A DNA stretch of 32,122 nucleotides from Paracoccaceae bacterium (lineage in GTDB: Bacteria > Pseudomonadota > Alphaproteobacteria > Rhodobacterales > Rhodobacteraceae). Below are positions 1-6,858 of the stretch, in pieces. The stretch is taken from contig DAIEJF010000042.1 of assembly GCA_027351005.1 (NCBI GenBank), forward strand, positions 1-32,122, read 5' to 3'. Within the stretch, counting starts at the first letter, position 1. Each line of letters starts with the position of its first letter. Below the pieces are notes generated by a model that saw only the letters and a program-made list of their open reading frames with translations, searched no databases and was not told where the DNA came from. The translations under genes and the position numbers were made by a program.

Positions 1-314
1 GCCACCTCGGCCAGCCTGCGCCGCGCCGCGGCCTGTTCCACCTGCCGCCGCCGGTGGGCGCGCGCCTCGAGCATCAGCGCGACCAGCACGACAAGGCAGC
101 CCAGCACCGCCAGCCCCAGCGCCAGCGCCAGCGCCGCAAGAAGCCCCAGCCGGATCGACAGCAGCACGACCAGCAGCGCCATCCCGAACAGCAGGGCCAT
201 GAAGGCAAGGAAGGCCAGCACAACCAGAAGCCCCGCCTGCCGCCGAACATGCCCCTGCCACAGGCCGACCTCGCTGGCCGCGGCCCCGCGCAGAAGCTCC
301 CAGAGCGCGCGCAC
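1..314 (-). CDS. Holin-like membrane protein (YqjE/Phage_holin_3_6 type), partial
   Basis: The frame opens with GTG at 314, one base after the TAG stop of the DUF883 gene, and runs off the left edge (104 codons visible). The visible protein has an amphipathic N-terminus (RALWELLRGAAASEVGLW), then two long hydrophobic stretches at about residues 28-50 and 54-80 separated by a short turn, then an Arg/Ala-rich tail. This is the layout of the PF07332 family, represented by E. coli YqjE. In E. coli yqjD (DUF883) and yqjE are adjacent, and the same order is seen here, so the two are probably co-transcribed inner-membrane proteins. The molecular function of the family is not established. The GTG start is inferred from the absence of an upstream ATG in frame and from the tight coupling. 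Confidence 0.7.
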   Translation of the reverse strand, partial: MRALWELLRGAAASEVGLWQGHVRRQAGLLVVLAFLAFMALLFGMALLVVLLSIRLGLLAALALALGLAVLGCLVVLVALMLEARAHRRRQVEQAAARRRLAEV

Positions 315-315
315 C

Positions 316-591
316 CTAGCGCCGCAGGATCAGGCCCAGCACCAGCCCGCCAAGCGCGGCCAGCCCGAGCGCGCGCCACGGATGGCGGGTGGTTTCCTCC
401 AGCACCCGCGCCTCGACCCCCTTCAGGGTCTCGGCCCCCTCGCCCAGCCGCGCCCGTGCCGCCTCGGCAGCACCGGCCAGCCGGTCTTCGCCCAGCCGCC
501 CCAGCGTCGCGGCCAGACGTTCCACGTCCTTGCGCAGCGCCGCAAGTTCCGCGGCCAGATCGGGGGTGTCGTCGACATCGGTCTTCGCCAT
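316..591 (-). CDS. DUF883 (YqjD/ElaB-like) small membrane-anchored protein
   Basis: This 91-residue protein has a hydrophilic, heptad-like N-terminal part (AAELAALRKDVERLAATLG) and a single C-terminal membrane segment (WRALGLAALGGLVLGLILRR). That is the DUF883 layout of YqjD and ElaB, which are C-tail-anchored proteins reported to bind ribosomes in stationary phase in E. coli. I chose ATG at 591 because TGGAGG lies five bases upstream. ATG at 603 and GTG at 612 are in-frame alternatives, but a promoter at 619-647 would place the transcription start near 612, which makes the GTG unlikely. The holin-like gene follows after one base, suggesting an operon. A ribosome-hibernation role here is inferred only from the family. 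Confidence 0.75.
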   Translation of the reverse strand: MAKTDVDDTPDLAAELAALRKDVERLAATLGRLGEDRLAGAAEAARARLGEGAETLKGVEARVLEETTRHPWRALGLAALGGLVLGLILRR

Positions 592-618
592 TGCGGCCTC
601 CATCGCTCTCACCCTTCA

Positions 619-647
619 CAGCTAGGCACCTGTGACGCCTGCGTCAA
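619..647 (-). promoter_or_regulatory. Putative sigma-70 promoter for the DUF883/holin-like pair
   Basis: On the minus strand TTGACG (647-642) is followed after 17 bases by TAGCTG (624-619). The -35 box matches the consensus at five of six positions. The predicted start near 612 leaves a leader of about 20 bases before the ATG at 591. Confidence 0.5.
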
Positions 648-658
648 CCGCACCGGCC

Positions 659-687
659 TTGCATGGCGGGCCTTCGCCTGAGATACC
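659..687 (+). promoter_or_regulatory. Weak putative promoter for psuG
   Basis: TTGCAT (659-664), a 17-base spacer, then GATACC (682-687), with the psuG ATG at 713. The -10 box is poor, so this is a tentative assignment. It would sit back to back with the minus-strand promoter at 619-647. Confidence 0.3.
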
Positions 688-712
688 GGCACGGAAACGA
701 CGCGAGGCCCCG

Positions 713-1627
713 ATGCAGTTGACCTATTCCCCCGAGGTGCGCGCCGCGCGCGCCGCCGGTGCGCCGGTGGTGGCGCTGGAATCCACCATCATCACCCACG
801 GGATGCCCTGGCCGCAGAATGTCGAGACCGCCCGCCGGGTCGAGGCCGAGGTGCGCGCCGCGGGTGCCGTGCCCGCCACCATCGCCGTGCTGGGCGGCGT
901 GCTGCACATCGGCCTCAGCGCGGCCGAGCTGGAAACGCTGGGCCAGGCCCGCGGCGTGGCCAAGCTTTCGCGCGCCGATCTGGCCGCCTGCCTCGCCACC
1001 GGCGGCACCGGCGCCACGACCGTCGCCGCCACCATGATCGCGGCGCGGCTCGCAGGCATCGCCGTCTTCGCCACCGGCGGCATCGGCGGGGTGCACCGCG
1101 GCGCCGAGCGCAGCTTCGACATCTCGGCCGACCTGCGCGAGCTGTCGGAAACCCCGGTGACGGTGGTCGCGGCCGGCGCCAAGGCGATCCTCGATCTGCC
1201 CAAGACGCTCGAAGTGCTGGAAACCCTGGGCGTGCCGGTCATCGCCTATGGCCAGGATGCGTTCCCCGCCTTCTGGTCCCGCGACTCGGGCCTGCCTGCG
1301 CCGCTGCGGATGGACAGCGCGGCCCGGATCGCCGCGGCCCACCGGATGCGCGCGGCCCTGGGCCTGCCGGGCGGCCAGCTTGTGGCCAACCCCATCCCGG
1401 CCGCGGCCGAGATCCCGCGCCCGGTCATCACCCCGGTGATCGAGCAGGCGCTGGCCGAGGCCGAGGCGCAGGGCATCGCCGCCAAGGCCGTCACGCCTTT
1501 CCTTCTTCAACGCATCTTCGACCTGACCGGGGGCCGGTCGCTCGACGCCAACATCGCGCTGGTGCTGAACAACGCCCGCCTCGCCGCCGCCATCGCCACC
1601 GAGATCGCCCGGCAAGCCCGCCCCTGA
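713..1627 (+). CDS. psuG: Pseudouridine-5'-phosphate glycosidase
   Basis: PsuG splits pseudouridine 5'-phosphate into uracil and ribose 5-phosphate in the cytoplasm, by breaking the C-C glycosidic bond. The 304-residue protein covers the whole IndA/PsuG family. Visible family signatures are VVALESTIITHGMPWPQN (about 19-36), GGTGATTVAATM (97-108), the glycine-rich FATGGIGGVHRG (119-130) and AAGAKAILDLPKTLE (153-167), where Lys157 corresponds to the lysine that forms the covalent ribose adduct in E. coli PsuG. I chose ATG at 713 because homology begins there and an in-frame upstream extension from 632 looks non-coding. The kinase partner PsuK, often beside psuG, is not in this window. A DUF502 gene follows after 45 bases. 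Confidence 0.93.
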   Translation: MQLTYSPEVRAARAAGAPVVALESTIITHGMPWPQNVETARRVEAEVRAAGAVPATIAVLGGVLHIGLSAAELETLGQARGVAKLSRADLAACLATGGTGATTVAATMIAARLAGIAVFATGGIGGVHRGAERSFDISADLRELSETPVTVVAAGAKAILDLPKTLEVLETLGVPVIAYGQDAFPAFWSRDSGLPAPLRMDSAARIAAAHRMRAALGLPGGQLVANPIPAAAEIPRPVITPVIEQALAEAEAQGIAAKAVTPFLLQRIFDLTGGRSLDANIALVLNNARLAAAIATEIARQARP

Positions 1628-1672
1628 GACCGCCGCGCCGCATCCGTCCTCCGATCGACCCAAGGGACCGCC

Positions 1673-2356
1673 ATGACCGAAGACGCCCATCCCCCCCACA
1701 AGCGCGGCCTGCTGGCCGGGCTCAGGGCCAACTTCCTGACCGGCCTGATCGTGATCCTGCCGATCGGCCTGACGGTCTATCTGATCTGGTCGGCCATCGG
1801 CTGGATCGACAGCTGGGTGCTGCCCTTCATCCCGGCGGGCTATCGCCCCGACGTGATGCTGGGCGAAGCCCTACGCCAGGGTGCCCCGGTGCCGATCCGC
1901 GGGCTGGGCGTCATCGTGTTTCTGGTCTTCACCATCATCGTGGGCTGGCTCGCCAAGGGGCTGATCGGGCGCACGGTGATCCGCCGGGCGGAACGCGTGG
2001 TCGACCGGATGCCGGTCGTGCGCTCGCTCTACACCGGGCTGAAGCAGATCGCGGAAACCGTCTTCGCCCAGTCCGAAAAAACCTTCCAGCACGCCTGCCT
2101 CGTGGAATACCCGCGCAAGGGCATGTGGGGTCTGGGCTTCGTCTCGACCGCGGCCAAGGGCGAGATCGCGATCCGCGCGCCCAGCGATGACACGGTTCTC
2201 AGCGTCTTCATCCCGACCACGCCCAACCCCACCTCGGGCTTCCTGCTCTATGTCCCCGCCTCCGACGTGATCCTGCTCGACATGTCGGTGGAAGACGCGG
2301 CCAAGCTCATCATCTCGGCCGGGCTCGTCTATCCCACGCCCAAGGACGCCGCCTGA
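1673..2356 (+). CDS. DUF502 family inner-membrane protein
   Basis: The 227-residue protein has two predicted membrane segments, at about residues 19-45 (NFLTGLIVILPIGLTVYLIW) and 79-103 (GLGVIVFLVFTIIVGWLAKG). These are followed by a soluble part with the conserved DUF502 elements RVVDRMPVVRSLYTGLKQI and FIPTTPNPTSGFLLYVP. The family (COG2928) is widespread in bacteria and has no firmly assigned function. The ATG at 1673 has AAGGGA upstream. The stop codon overlaps the start of the next gene in TGATG, so the two genes are translationally coupled and probably in one operon with psuG. This linkage does not by itself say what DUF502 does. Confidence 0.85.
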   Translation: MTEDAHPPHKRGLLAGLRANFLTGLIVILPIGLTVYLIWSAIGWIDSWVLPFIPAGYRPDVMLGEALRQGAPVPIRGLGVIVFLVFTIIVGWLAKGLIGRTVIRRAERVVDRMPVVRSLYTGLKQIAETVFAQSEKTFQHACLVEYPRKGMWGLGFVSTAAKGEIAIRAPSDDTVLSVFIPTTPNPTSGFLLYVPASDVILLDMSVEDAAKLIISAGLVYPTPKDAA

Positions 2357-2967
2357 TGCTGCAGGCCTGGGCCACGGGCCTCGCCACCGGGCTTTCGCTG
2401 ATCGTGGCGATCGGGGCGCAGAATGCCTTCGTGCTGCGCCAGGGGCTTCTGCGGGCGCATGTCCTGCCGCTGGTGCTGCTCTGCGCCGTGTCGGACGCGG
2501 TGCTGATTGCGGCCGGGGTGGCGGGCTTCGGCGCGGTGGTGCAGGCGGTGCCCGCGCTGCCCGCGATCTTCTCGGCGCTCGGCGCGGCCTTCCTTGCCGT
2601 CTATGGCGCGCTCCGGCTCCGGGCCGCCTGGCAGGGCGAAGCGGTGGCCGATCTGGCCGGGGCCGACCGCGGGCTCTGGCCCACGCTCGCCGCCGGCGCG
2701 GCCTTCACCTGGCTGAACCCGCATGTCTATCTCGATACGCTGGCACTGGTGGGCGCGGTCTCGACCCGCTTCGCGGACCTGCCTGCCAAGGTGGCCTTCG
2801 GCGCCGGCGCCATCTCGGCCTCGTTCCTGTTCTTCTTCAGCCTGGGCTTCGGCGCCCGGCTGCTGGCCCCGGTGATGCAAAGCCGGACGGCCTGGCGGGT
2901 GCTTGACGCGGTGATCGGCCTGACGATGTGGGCGATCGCGGCAAGCCTTGTGCACGCCCTGATCTGA
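2356..2967 (+). CDS. LysE/ArgO family amino-acid exporter
   Basis: The protein has 203 residues and about six hydrophobic segments, the size and topology of LysE-type exporters. The N-terminal signature IVAIGAQNAFVLRQGLLRAH (about 16-35) is the classic LysE/ArgO motif, and GAAFTWLNPHVYLDTLALVG (about 114-133) is the conserved element of the second half. The members known in most detail export L-arginine or L-lysine; the substrate here is an inference. Its start ATG overlaps the DUF502 stop by one base. No LysG/ArgP-type LysR regulator is adjacent. The gene ends facing the dehydrogenase on the opposite strand, with a hairpin between them. Confidence 0.9.
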   Translation: MLQAWATGLATGLSLIVAIGAQNAFVLRQGLLRAHVLPLVLLCAVSDAVLIAAGVAGFGAVVQAVPALPAIFSALGAAFLAVYGALRLRAAWQGEAVADLAGADRGLWPTLAAGAAFTWLNPHVYLDTLALVGAVSTRFADLPAKVAFGAGAISASFLFFFSLGFGARLLAPVMQSRTAWRVLDAVIGLTMWAIAASLVHALI

Positions 2968-2974
2968 CTCTCGG

Positions 2975-2996
2975 CATTTTCGGTCCGCAAATATCC
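2975..2996. repeat. Copy 1 of a 22-base intergenic repeat
   Basis: A 22-base sequence with core CGGTCCGCAAATATCC lies eight bases after the LysE stop. It recurs without mismatch at 17925-17946, again between two convergent genes, in the same orientation and again followed by a GC-rich hairpin. An exact 22-base match between two 32-kb-window intergenic regions is far beyond chance. It probably belongs to a dispersed extragenic family linked to transcript ends. Confidence 0.8.
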
Positions 2997-3005
2997 TCGG
3001 GGGGT

Positions 3006-3028
3006 CCGGGGGGTGGAAAACCCCCCGG
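3006..3028. terminator. GC hairpin between convergent genes (likely bidirectional terminator)
   Basis: CCGGGGGG (3006-3013) and CCCCCCGG (3021-3028) form an 8-bp stem with the loop TGGAAAA. It lies between the LysE-type exporter (ends 2967) and bdhA (ends 3066). No T-run follows on either strand, so efficient intrinsic termination is not certain. Confidence 0.5.
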
Positions 3029-3065
3029 GGCGCCAGGGTGCGGGGCGCGCGCGCAGCCCCCGCCC

Positions 3066-3839
3066 CTACATCGCGGTCCAGCCTCCATCCACGCTGATCG
3101 TTGTGCCCGTCACCTGGTCGGCCGCGGCGGAACACAGGTAGACCGTGGTCCCGCCGATCTGTTCCACGGTGGCAAACTGCCGCGACGGCTGGCGGTCCAG
3201 CATGACCTCGCGGATTACCGTCTCGCGGTCCATGTCGTGCGCCTTCATCTGGTCGGGGATCTGCGCCTCGACCAGCGGGGTCAGCACATAGCCCGGGCAG
3301 ATCGCGTTGACGGTGATCCCCTGCCCCGCGGTTTCCAGGGCCGCCGTCTTGGTCAGCCCGACGATACCGTGCTTGGCCGCCACATAAGCCGACTTGAACG
3401 GCGAGGCGCGCAACCCGTGCGCCGAGGCGATGTTGACGATCCGGCCCCAGCCCGCCTTCCGCATCCCCGGCAGCGCGGCCGCGATGGTGTGGAAGGCCGA
3501 TGTCAGGTTGATCGCGATGATCGCGTTCCACTTCTCCACCGGGAAGCTCTCGATCGGGGCGACGTGCTGGATGCCTGCGTTGTTCACCAGGATGTCGCAG
3601 CCCCCGGCTTTCTCGACCAGCGCGCGGCAGTCGTCGCCCTTCGACATGTCGGCGGCGATGTAGCGCGCCGTGACCCCGTGTTCGCGGCCCAGCTTTTCGG
3701 CCAGCGCATGATCCTCGTCGCGGTCGGTGAACGAGTTCAGAACGATAGTGGCCCCCGCCCGCGCCAGTTCATGCGCCACGCCAAGCCCGATACCCGAATT
3801 CGACCCCGTGATGATCGCCGTCTTTCCCGCAAAGCTCAT
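3066..3839 (-). CDS. bdhA: D-3-hydroxybutyrate dehydrogenase
   Basis: This 257-residue short-chain dehydrogenase oxidises D-3-hydroxybutyrate to acetoacetate with NAD in the cytoplasm, the step after depolymerisation of polyhydroxybutyrate. Visible features are the nucleotide-binding TGSNSGIG (11-18), NNAG (86-89), and the catalytic set Asn111, Ser139, Tyr152 and Lys156 (YVAAK). The C-terminal part carries ICPGYVLTPLVEAQIPDQ and ends in VDGGWTAM. The CPGYVxTPLVE stretch is typical of this enzyme rather than of general SDRs. The ATG at 3839 has GGAGG nine bases upstream. The alternative oxidase gene lies 103 bases upstream on the same strand; whether they share a transcript is unknown. Confidence 0.93.
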   Translation of the reverse strand: MSFAGKTAIITGSNSGIGLGVAHELARAGATIVLNSFTDRDEDHALAEKLGREHGVTARYIAADMSKGDDCRALVEKAGGCDILVNNAGIQHVAPIESFPVEKWNAIIAINLTSAFHTIAAALPGMRKAGWGRIVNIASAHGLRASPFKSAYVAAKHGIVGLTKTAALETAGQGITVNAICPGYVLTPLVEAQIPDQMKAHDMDRETVIREVMLDRQPSRQFATVEQIGGTTVYLCSAAADQVTGTTISVDGGWTAM

Positions 3840-3942
3840 GGCCCGTGTCCTCCAGTTTGATCGGCGGCCAGCTTACAGGACCGACCGTGGAAGACCACCC
3901 TGCCCCGCCAGACCTCACCCACTCGTGGCCCGCGGCGAGCGG

Positions 3943-4596
3943 TCAGGGGTGTTGGCCCGCGCCGATCTGGTCGGCAAAGCCGTGGTTCACGTCACGGTGC
4001 CGCGCCTCGTCCGCGCGCACCACCAGAACCACGTCCCGCAGCCGGGCCTCGGGCGCCAGCTTCCAGTAATCGATCGCGATCGTGGGTGCGGCGACGTTCT
4101 CGACCTCGCCCGCGTCGATCATCTCCAGATAGTGGCTGTAGCTGATGACGGCCTCTTCCTCGAGATAGCCCACGATGCGATGCGCGGTCTTGGGCGCCAG
4201 CAGATAGAGGAAGAAGTAGACGTTGTAGAAGACTGCCTGCGCCAGCAGGATGATGACCCGTTCAAGCCGGGTGGGCTGCGCGATCTGGATGAAGGTCATC
4301 AGATGCATGCGCTCGTTGTCGGCCTCGTCCAGCAGTTCGCGGATCCAGCCCTGATCGTCGCGGATCTGACGCAACGCCTTGAGGTGCTGCAAGAGACCGC
4401 CCACCATGCCGGGAACCGCCGCGACCGTTTCCAGCACCACCGCGCGATGGCCGTAGCGGCGCGCGAAGAAGCCATCGGCAAAGACCCGCATCCCCTTCAC
4501 CACCCGCAACGCGATCCTGTCGCCCAGGGTCGCGGGGCTGTGGTGGCCGCTCAGTGCCGGGGCGGCTTGCGTCGTGTCGAAACGGGCGTGCTTCAT
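3943..4596 (-). CDS. aox: Alternative (cyanide-insensitive) ubiquinol oxidase, di-iron
   Basis: AOX passes electrons from ubiquinol to oxygen, bypassing the cytochrome bc1 and cytochrome oxidase branch without pumping protons. It is a monotopic inner-membrane di-iron protein. The 217-residue protein has all di-iron ligand motifs: Glu56 in LET, Glu95 and His98 in NERMH, the LEEE cluster at 145-148, and Glu197 and His200 in [12 protein letters not shown]. It lacks the long N-terminal targeting region of mitochondrial AOX, as bacterial forms do. I chose ATG at 4596 because GAGG lies five bases upstream and homology begins just after. The frame stays open for a further 1.7 kb upstream, but only as a shadow of yejA. 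A strong same-strand terminator lies about 80 bases upstream of the start. Confidence 0.94.
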   Translation of the reverse strand: MKHARFDTTQAAPALSGHHSPATLGDRIALRVVKGMRVFADGFFARRYGHRAVVLETVAAVPGMVGGLLQHLKALRQIRDDQGWIRELLDEADNERMHLMTFIQIAQPTRLERVIILLAQAVFYNVYFFLYLLAPKTAHRIVGYLEEEAVISYSHYLEMIDAGEVENVAAPTIAIDYWKLAPEARLRDVVLVVRADEARHRDVNHGFADQIGAGQHP

Positions 4597-4674
4597 CTCT
4601 GCCTCACTGGTCCAGGTGGTACGCGACAGGATGTAGGGCGCCCGCCCCCCTGCGGCATGCGACACAAACGCACG

Positions 4675-4703
4675 AAAAAAAACGCCGGCGCGAAGCCGGC
4701 GTT
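4675..4703 (-). terminator. Strong Rho-independent terminator upstream of aox
   Basis: Read on the minus strand, AACGCCGGC (4703-4695), loop TTCGC and GCCGGCGTT (4689-4681) form a 9-bp stem. It runs into eight consecutive Ts (4682-4675), the last two base pairs sharing the run. This is a textbook intrinsic terminator. The plus strand has no T-run after the stem, so it acts on minus-strand transcripts only. No protein gene on that strand ends here. Confidence 0.85.
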
Positions 4704-4750
4704 CAGTCGTTGAGGCAGGTTTCATACAGGCAAGAAACCTATCGAGCAGT
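4675..4750 (-). ncRNA. Candidate small RNA or attenuated leader upstream of aox
   Basis: On the minus strand a TATAAA box (4762-4757) predicts a start near 4750. The predicted RNA of about 76 bases would hold a hairpin AGGTTTC (4740-4734), a 10-base loop, GAAACCT (4723-4717), a short single-stranded linker (CAACGACTG), and then the intrinsic terminator. Hairpin, linker and terminator make the usual shape of a bacterial trans-acting sRNA. The -35 region (TTCCAT at 17 bases or CTTCCA at 18) is weak. No open frame with a ribosome site is seen in it. The alternative reading is a 5' leader of aox whose terminator controls read-through into the oxidase gene. I do not recognise it as a known RNA family. 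Confidence 0.5.
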
Positions 4751-4756
4751 GAACTG

Positions 4757-4785
4757 TTTATACGCCCAGTCGCCGCGCAATGGAA
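4757..4785 (-). promoter_or_regulatory. Putative promoter for the RNA upstream of aox
   Basis: TATAAA on the minus strand (4762-4757) is a good -10 box. The -35 candidate TTCCAT (4785-4780, 17-base spacer) is poor; CTTCCA one base further away fits slightly better. Just after the -10 box lies the small palindrome CAGTTCACTG (4756-4747), which could be part of an operator or the RNA 5' end. Confidence 0.35.
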
Positions 4786-4860
4786 GCTAGAAGTTTGAAT
4801 TTCCAGCGAAGCCCGGTTAGGCAGGAGTCCAGCAAAACAAGGCCCGAGGAGATTGTCGCC

Positions 4861-6708
4861 ATGCCGAGACCGCAGATTTTCCGCCCCCGGCCGGCCGAAA
4901 ACCGCCTCGTTCTCCGAATCGTGACGGCTGCCGCTCTCGTTTTGATCGTCGCCGGGGTTGCGCGGGCCGAACCCACCTACGGCATAGCTATGTACGGCGC
5001 GCCCGCCCTGCCACAGGACTTTGTGTCGTTGCCCTACGCCAACCCGGATGCCCCCAAGGGCGGCAGCCTGACGATGGGGGATCTGGGCGGATTCGACTCG
5101 CTCAACCCCTATGTTCCGATCAACAAAGGGCGACCGCCCTACTGGCTTGGGCCGCTGACGGTCGAGACGCTGATGGGTCGCAGCTACGCCGAGCCTTTCA
5201 CGCTCTACGGCCTTCTGGCCGATTCGATGGAAACCCCGCCCGACCGGTCCTGGGTGGAATTCCACATCAACCCCAAGGCCCGATTCTCGGATGGCAAGCC
5301 CGTCACCCCCGCGGATGTGCTGTGGTCGTTCGAGACGCTGGGGACCAAGGGCGATCCGCGCTACAGCGTGGCCTGGAAGAAGGTGGCGAAGGCCGAACAG
5401 ACCGGGCCGCAATCGGTCCGCTTCACCTTTTCCGCCCCCGACCGCGAGTTGCCGCTGATCCTCGCGCTGTGCCCGGTGTTCGAGAAGGCGCCCTTCGATG
5501 GCAAGGACTTCCCCGACACCGCGCAGCAGATCCCGGTGGGCTCGGGGCCCTATGTGGTCGACAAGGTCGACCGCGGCCGCTCGATCAGCTTCCGCCGCAA
5601 CCCCGACTGGTGGGGCAAGGATCTGCCCTTCAACCGTGGCCAATGGAACTTCGACACCATCACCGACGAATATTTCGCCGATGGCAACGTGCTGTTCGAG
5701 GCGTTCAAGGCCGGGCTGATCGACGTCTACCGCGAATCCAACCCCGCCAAATGGGCGACCGAATACGGCTTTCCCGCCGTCGCCAGCGGGCAGGTGGTGA
5801 AGGCCGAGATCCCCAGCCAGCGCCCCTCGGGGATGACCGGTTTCGTGATGAACACCCGCAACCCGCTGTTCGCCGACTGGCGGGTGCGGCAGGCGATGAT
5901 CGAGGCGTTCAACTTCGACTTCATCAACCAGACCCTGAACGGCAGCCGCCTGCCCCGGATCGCGTCCTATTTCTCGAACTCGGAACTGGGGATGCAGCCG
6001 GGACCGGCCGCCGGTCAGGTTCTGGCCGACCTTGCCCCCTACAAGGACAGCCTGCTGCCCGGCGCGATCGACGGCTATGCCCTGCCGGTCTCCGACGGGA
6101 CCGAGGCGAACCGGGCCAACCTGCGCAAGGCGGTGCATCTGCTGGCCGAGGCGGGCTGGCAGGCGGGCGCCGACGGCGTTCTGCGCAACGCGGCGGGCGA
6201 GCCGTTTCGCTTCGACATCCTTCTGCCGCAAGGGTCGGGCGACATGCTGTCGGCTGCGCAGATCTACATCCAGGCCCTGACCCGGCTGGGGATCGAGGCG
6301 CAGGTGACGGTGGTGGATTCCGCGCAATACACGTTGCGCACCAACGCCTATGACTTCGCGATGACCAGCTACACCAAGTCGCTGTCGCTCTCGCCCGGCA
6401 ACGAGCAGACGCTTTACTGGGGCGGGGCGGCGGGCAAGCAGCCGGGGTCGCGCAACCTGATGGGGGCGGACCAGCCCGCCATCGACGGGCTGATCGCGCA
6501 GATGCTGTCATCGACCAGCCACGCCGATTTCGTCTCGGCGGTGCGGGCGCTGGACCGGGTGCTGATGGCGGGGCGCTACGTCATTCCGGTGTGGTATCCG
6601 AAAGTCTCTTATCTCGCCCATATCAAGGCCTTGCATTACCCGTCGATCCTGCCGATCTATGGCGACTGGGATGGCTTCCTGCCGAACACATGGTGGCGAG
6701 AGGAGTAG
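4861..6708 (+). CDS. ABC peptide transporter periplasmic binding protein, YejA-like
   Basis: This 615-residue protein is an extracellular solute-binding protein of family 5, closest in features to the YejA (oligopeptide/microcin C) group. Residues 1-36 form a Sec signal peptide: a basic start, a hydrophobic core [12 protein letters not shown], and ARA before EPTYG. Mature landmarks are [20 protein letters not shown], the FDSLNPY element (about 79-85), GLLADSME, and [17 protein letters not shown], the family 5 core motif. The C-terminus ends in [14 protein letters not shown], as in YejA proteins. ATG at 4861 has GAGGAG upstream and gives a clean signal peptide. No permease or ATPase genes are adjacent, so it is an orphan binding protein in this window. 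Partner transporter and ligand are unknown. Confidence 0.9.
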   Translation: MPRPQIFRPRPAENRLVLRIVTAAALVLIVAGVARAEPTYGIAMYGAPALPQDFVSLPYANPDAPKGGSLTMGDLGGFDSLNPYVPINKGRPPYWLGPLTVETLMGRSYAEPFTLYGLLADSMETPPDRSWVEFHINPKARFSDGKPVTPADVLWSFETLGTKGDPRYSVAWKKVAKAEQTGPQSVRFTFSAPDRELPLILALCPVFEKAPFDGKDFPDTAQQIPVGSGPYVVDKVDRGRSISFRRNPDWWGKDLPFNRGQWNFDTITDEYFADGNVLFEAFKAGLIDVYRESNPAKWATEYGFPAVASGQVVKAEIPSQRPSGMTGFVMNTRNPLFADWRVRQAMIEAFNFDFINQTLNGSRLPRIASYFSNSELGMQPGPAAGQVLADLAPYKDSLLPGAIDGYALPVSDGTEANRANLRKAVHLLAEAGWQAGADGVLRNAAGEPFRFDILLPQGSGDMLSAAQIYIQALTRLGIEAQVTVVDSAQYTLRTNAYDFAMTSYTKSLSLSPGNEQTLYWGGAAGKQPGSRNLMGADQPAIDGLIAQMLSSTSHADFVSAVRALDRVLMAGRYVIPVWYPKVSYLAHIKALHYPSILPIYGDWDGFLPNTWWREE

Positions 6709-6712
6709 ACGG

Positions 6713-6826
6713 ATGCGCGCATTTCTGGCCCTTGCGCTCGTGCTGGGATTGGGCGCCTGCAACACGGTGGCAGGCGTCGGACAGGACATCACCGCCGGAG
6801 CCCACACGGTAGGCAACATGTTCTGA
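6713..6826 (+). CDS. Entericidin-like small lipoprotein
   Basis: This 37-residue protein begins MRAFLALALVLGLGACNTV, a short lipoprotein signal with the lipobox LGAC and lipidation expected at Cys16. The mature part AGVGQDITAGAHTVGNMF matches the entericidin EcnA/EcnB pattern CNTxxGxGxDI. In E. coli the entericidin locus encodes an antidote and toxin lipoprotein pair; many alphaproteobacteria carry only one such gene of unclear role. The ATG at 6713 is four bases after the yejA-like stop, and AGGAG seven bases upstream overlaps that stop, so the two are likely co-transcribed. It is missed by ORF length filters. It is convergent with the XRE regulator gene. Confidence 0.85.
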   Translation: MRAFLALALVLGLGACNTVAGVGQDITAGAHTVGNMF

Positions 6827-6858
6827 GGCGTCCGGCCTGTCCCGCGGCGGGCCCTGCG

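Noticed and set aside
54-681. Plus-strand open frames of 160-193 codons at the left end.
   Set aside because: They are Gln/Arg/Pro-rich shadows of the DUF883 and holin-like genes on the minus strand, which have membrane segments and ribosome sites.
4640-4656. Imperfect palindrome TGCGGCATGCGACA upstream of aox as an NsrR or FNR-type site.
   Set aside because: Only 10 of 14 positions are symmetrical, and it matches neither the FNR (TTGAT-N4-ATCAA) nor the NsrR half-site known to me.
4597-6327. A 577-codon upstream extension of the alternative oxidase frame on the minus strand.
   Set aside because: It lies antisense to the yejA-like gene, crosses a strong terminator, and has no homology. The oxidase starts at ATG 4596 with a good ribosome site.
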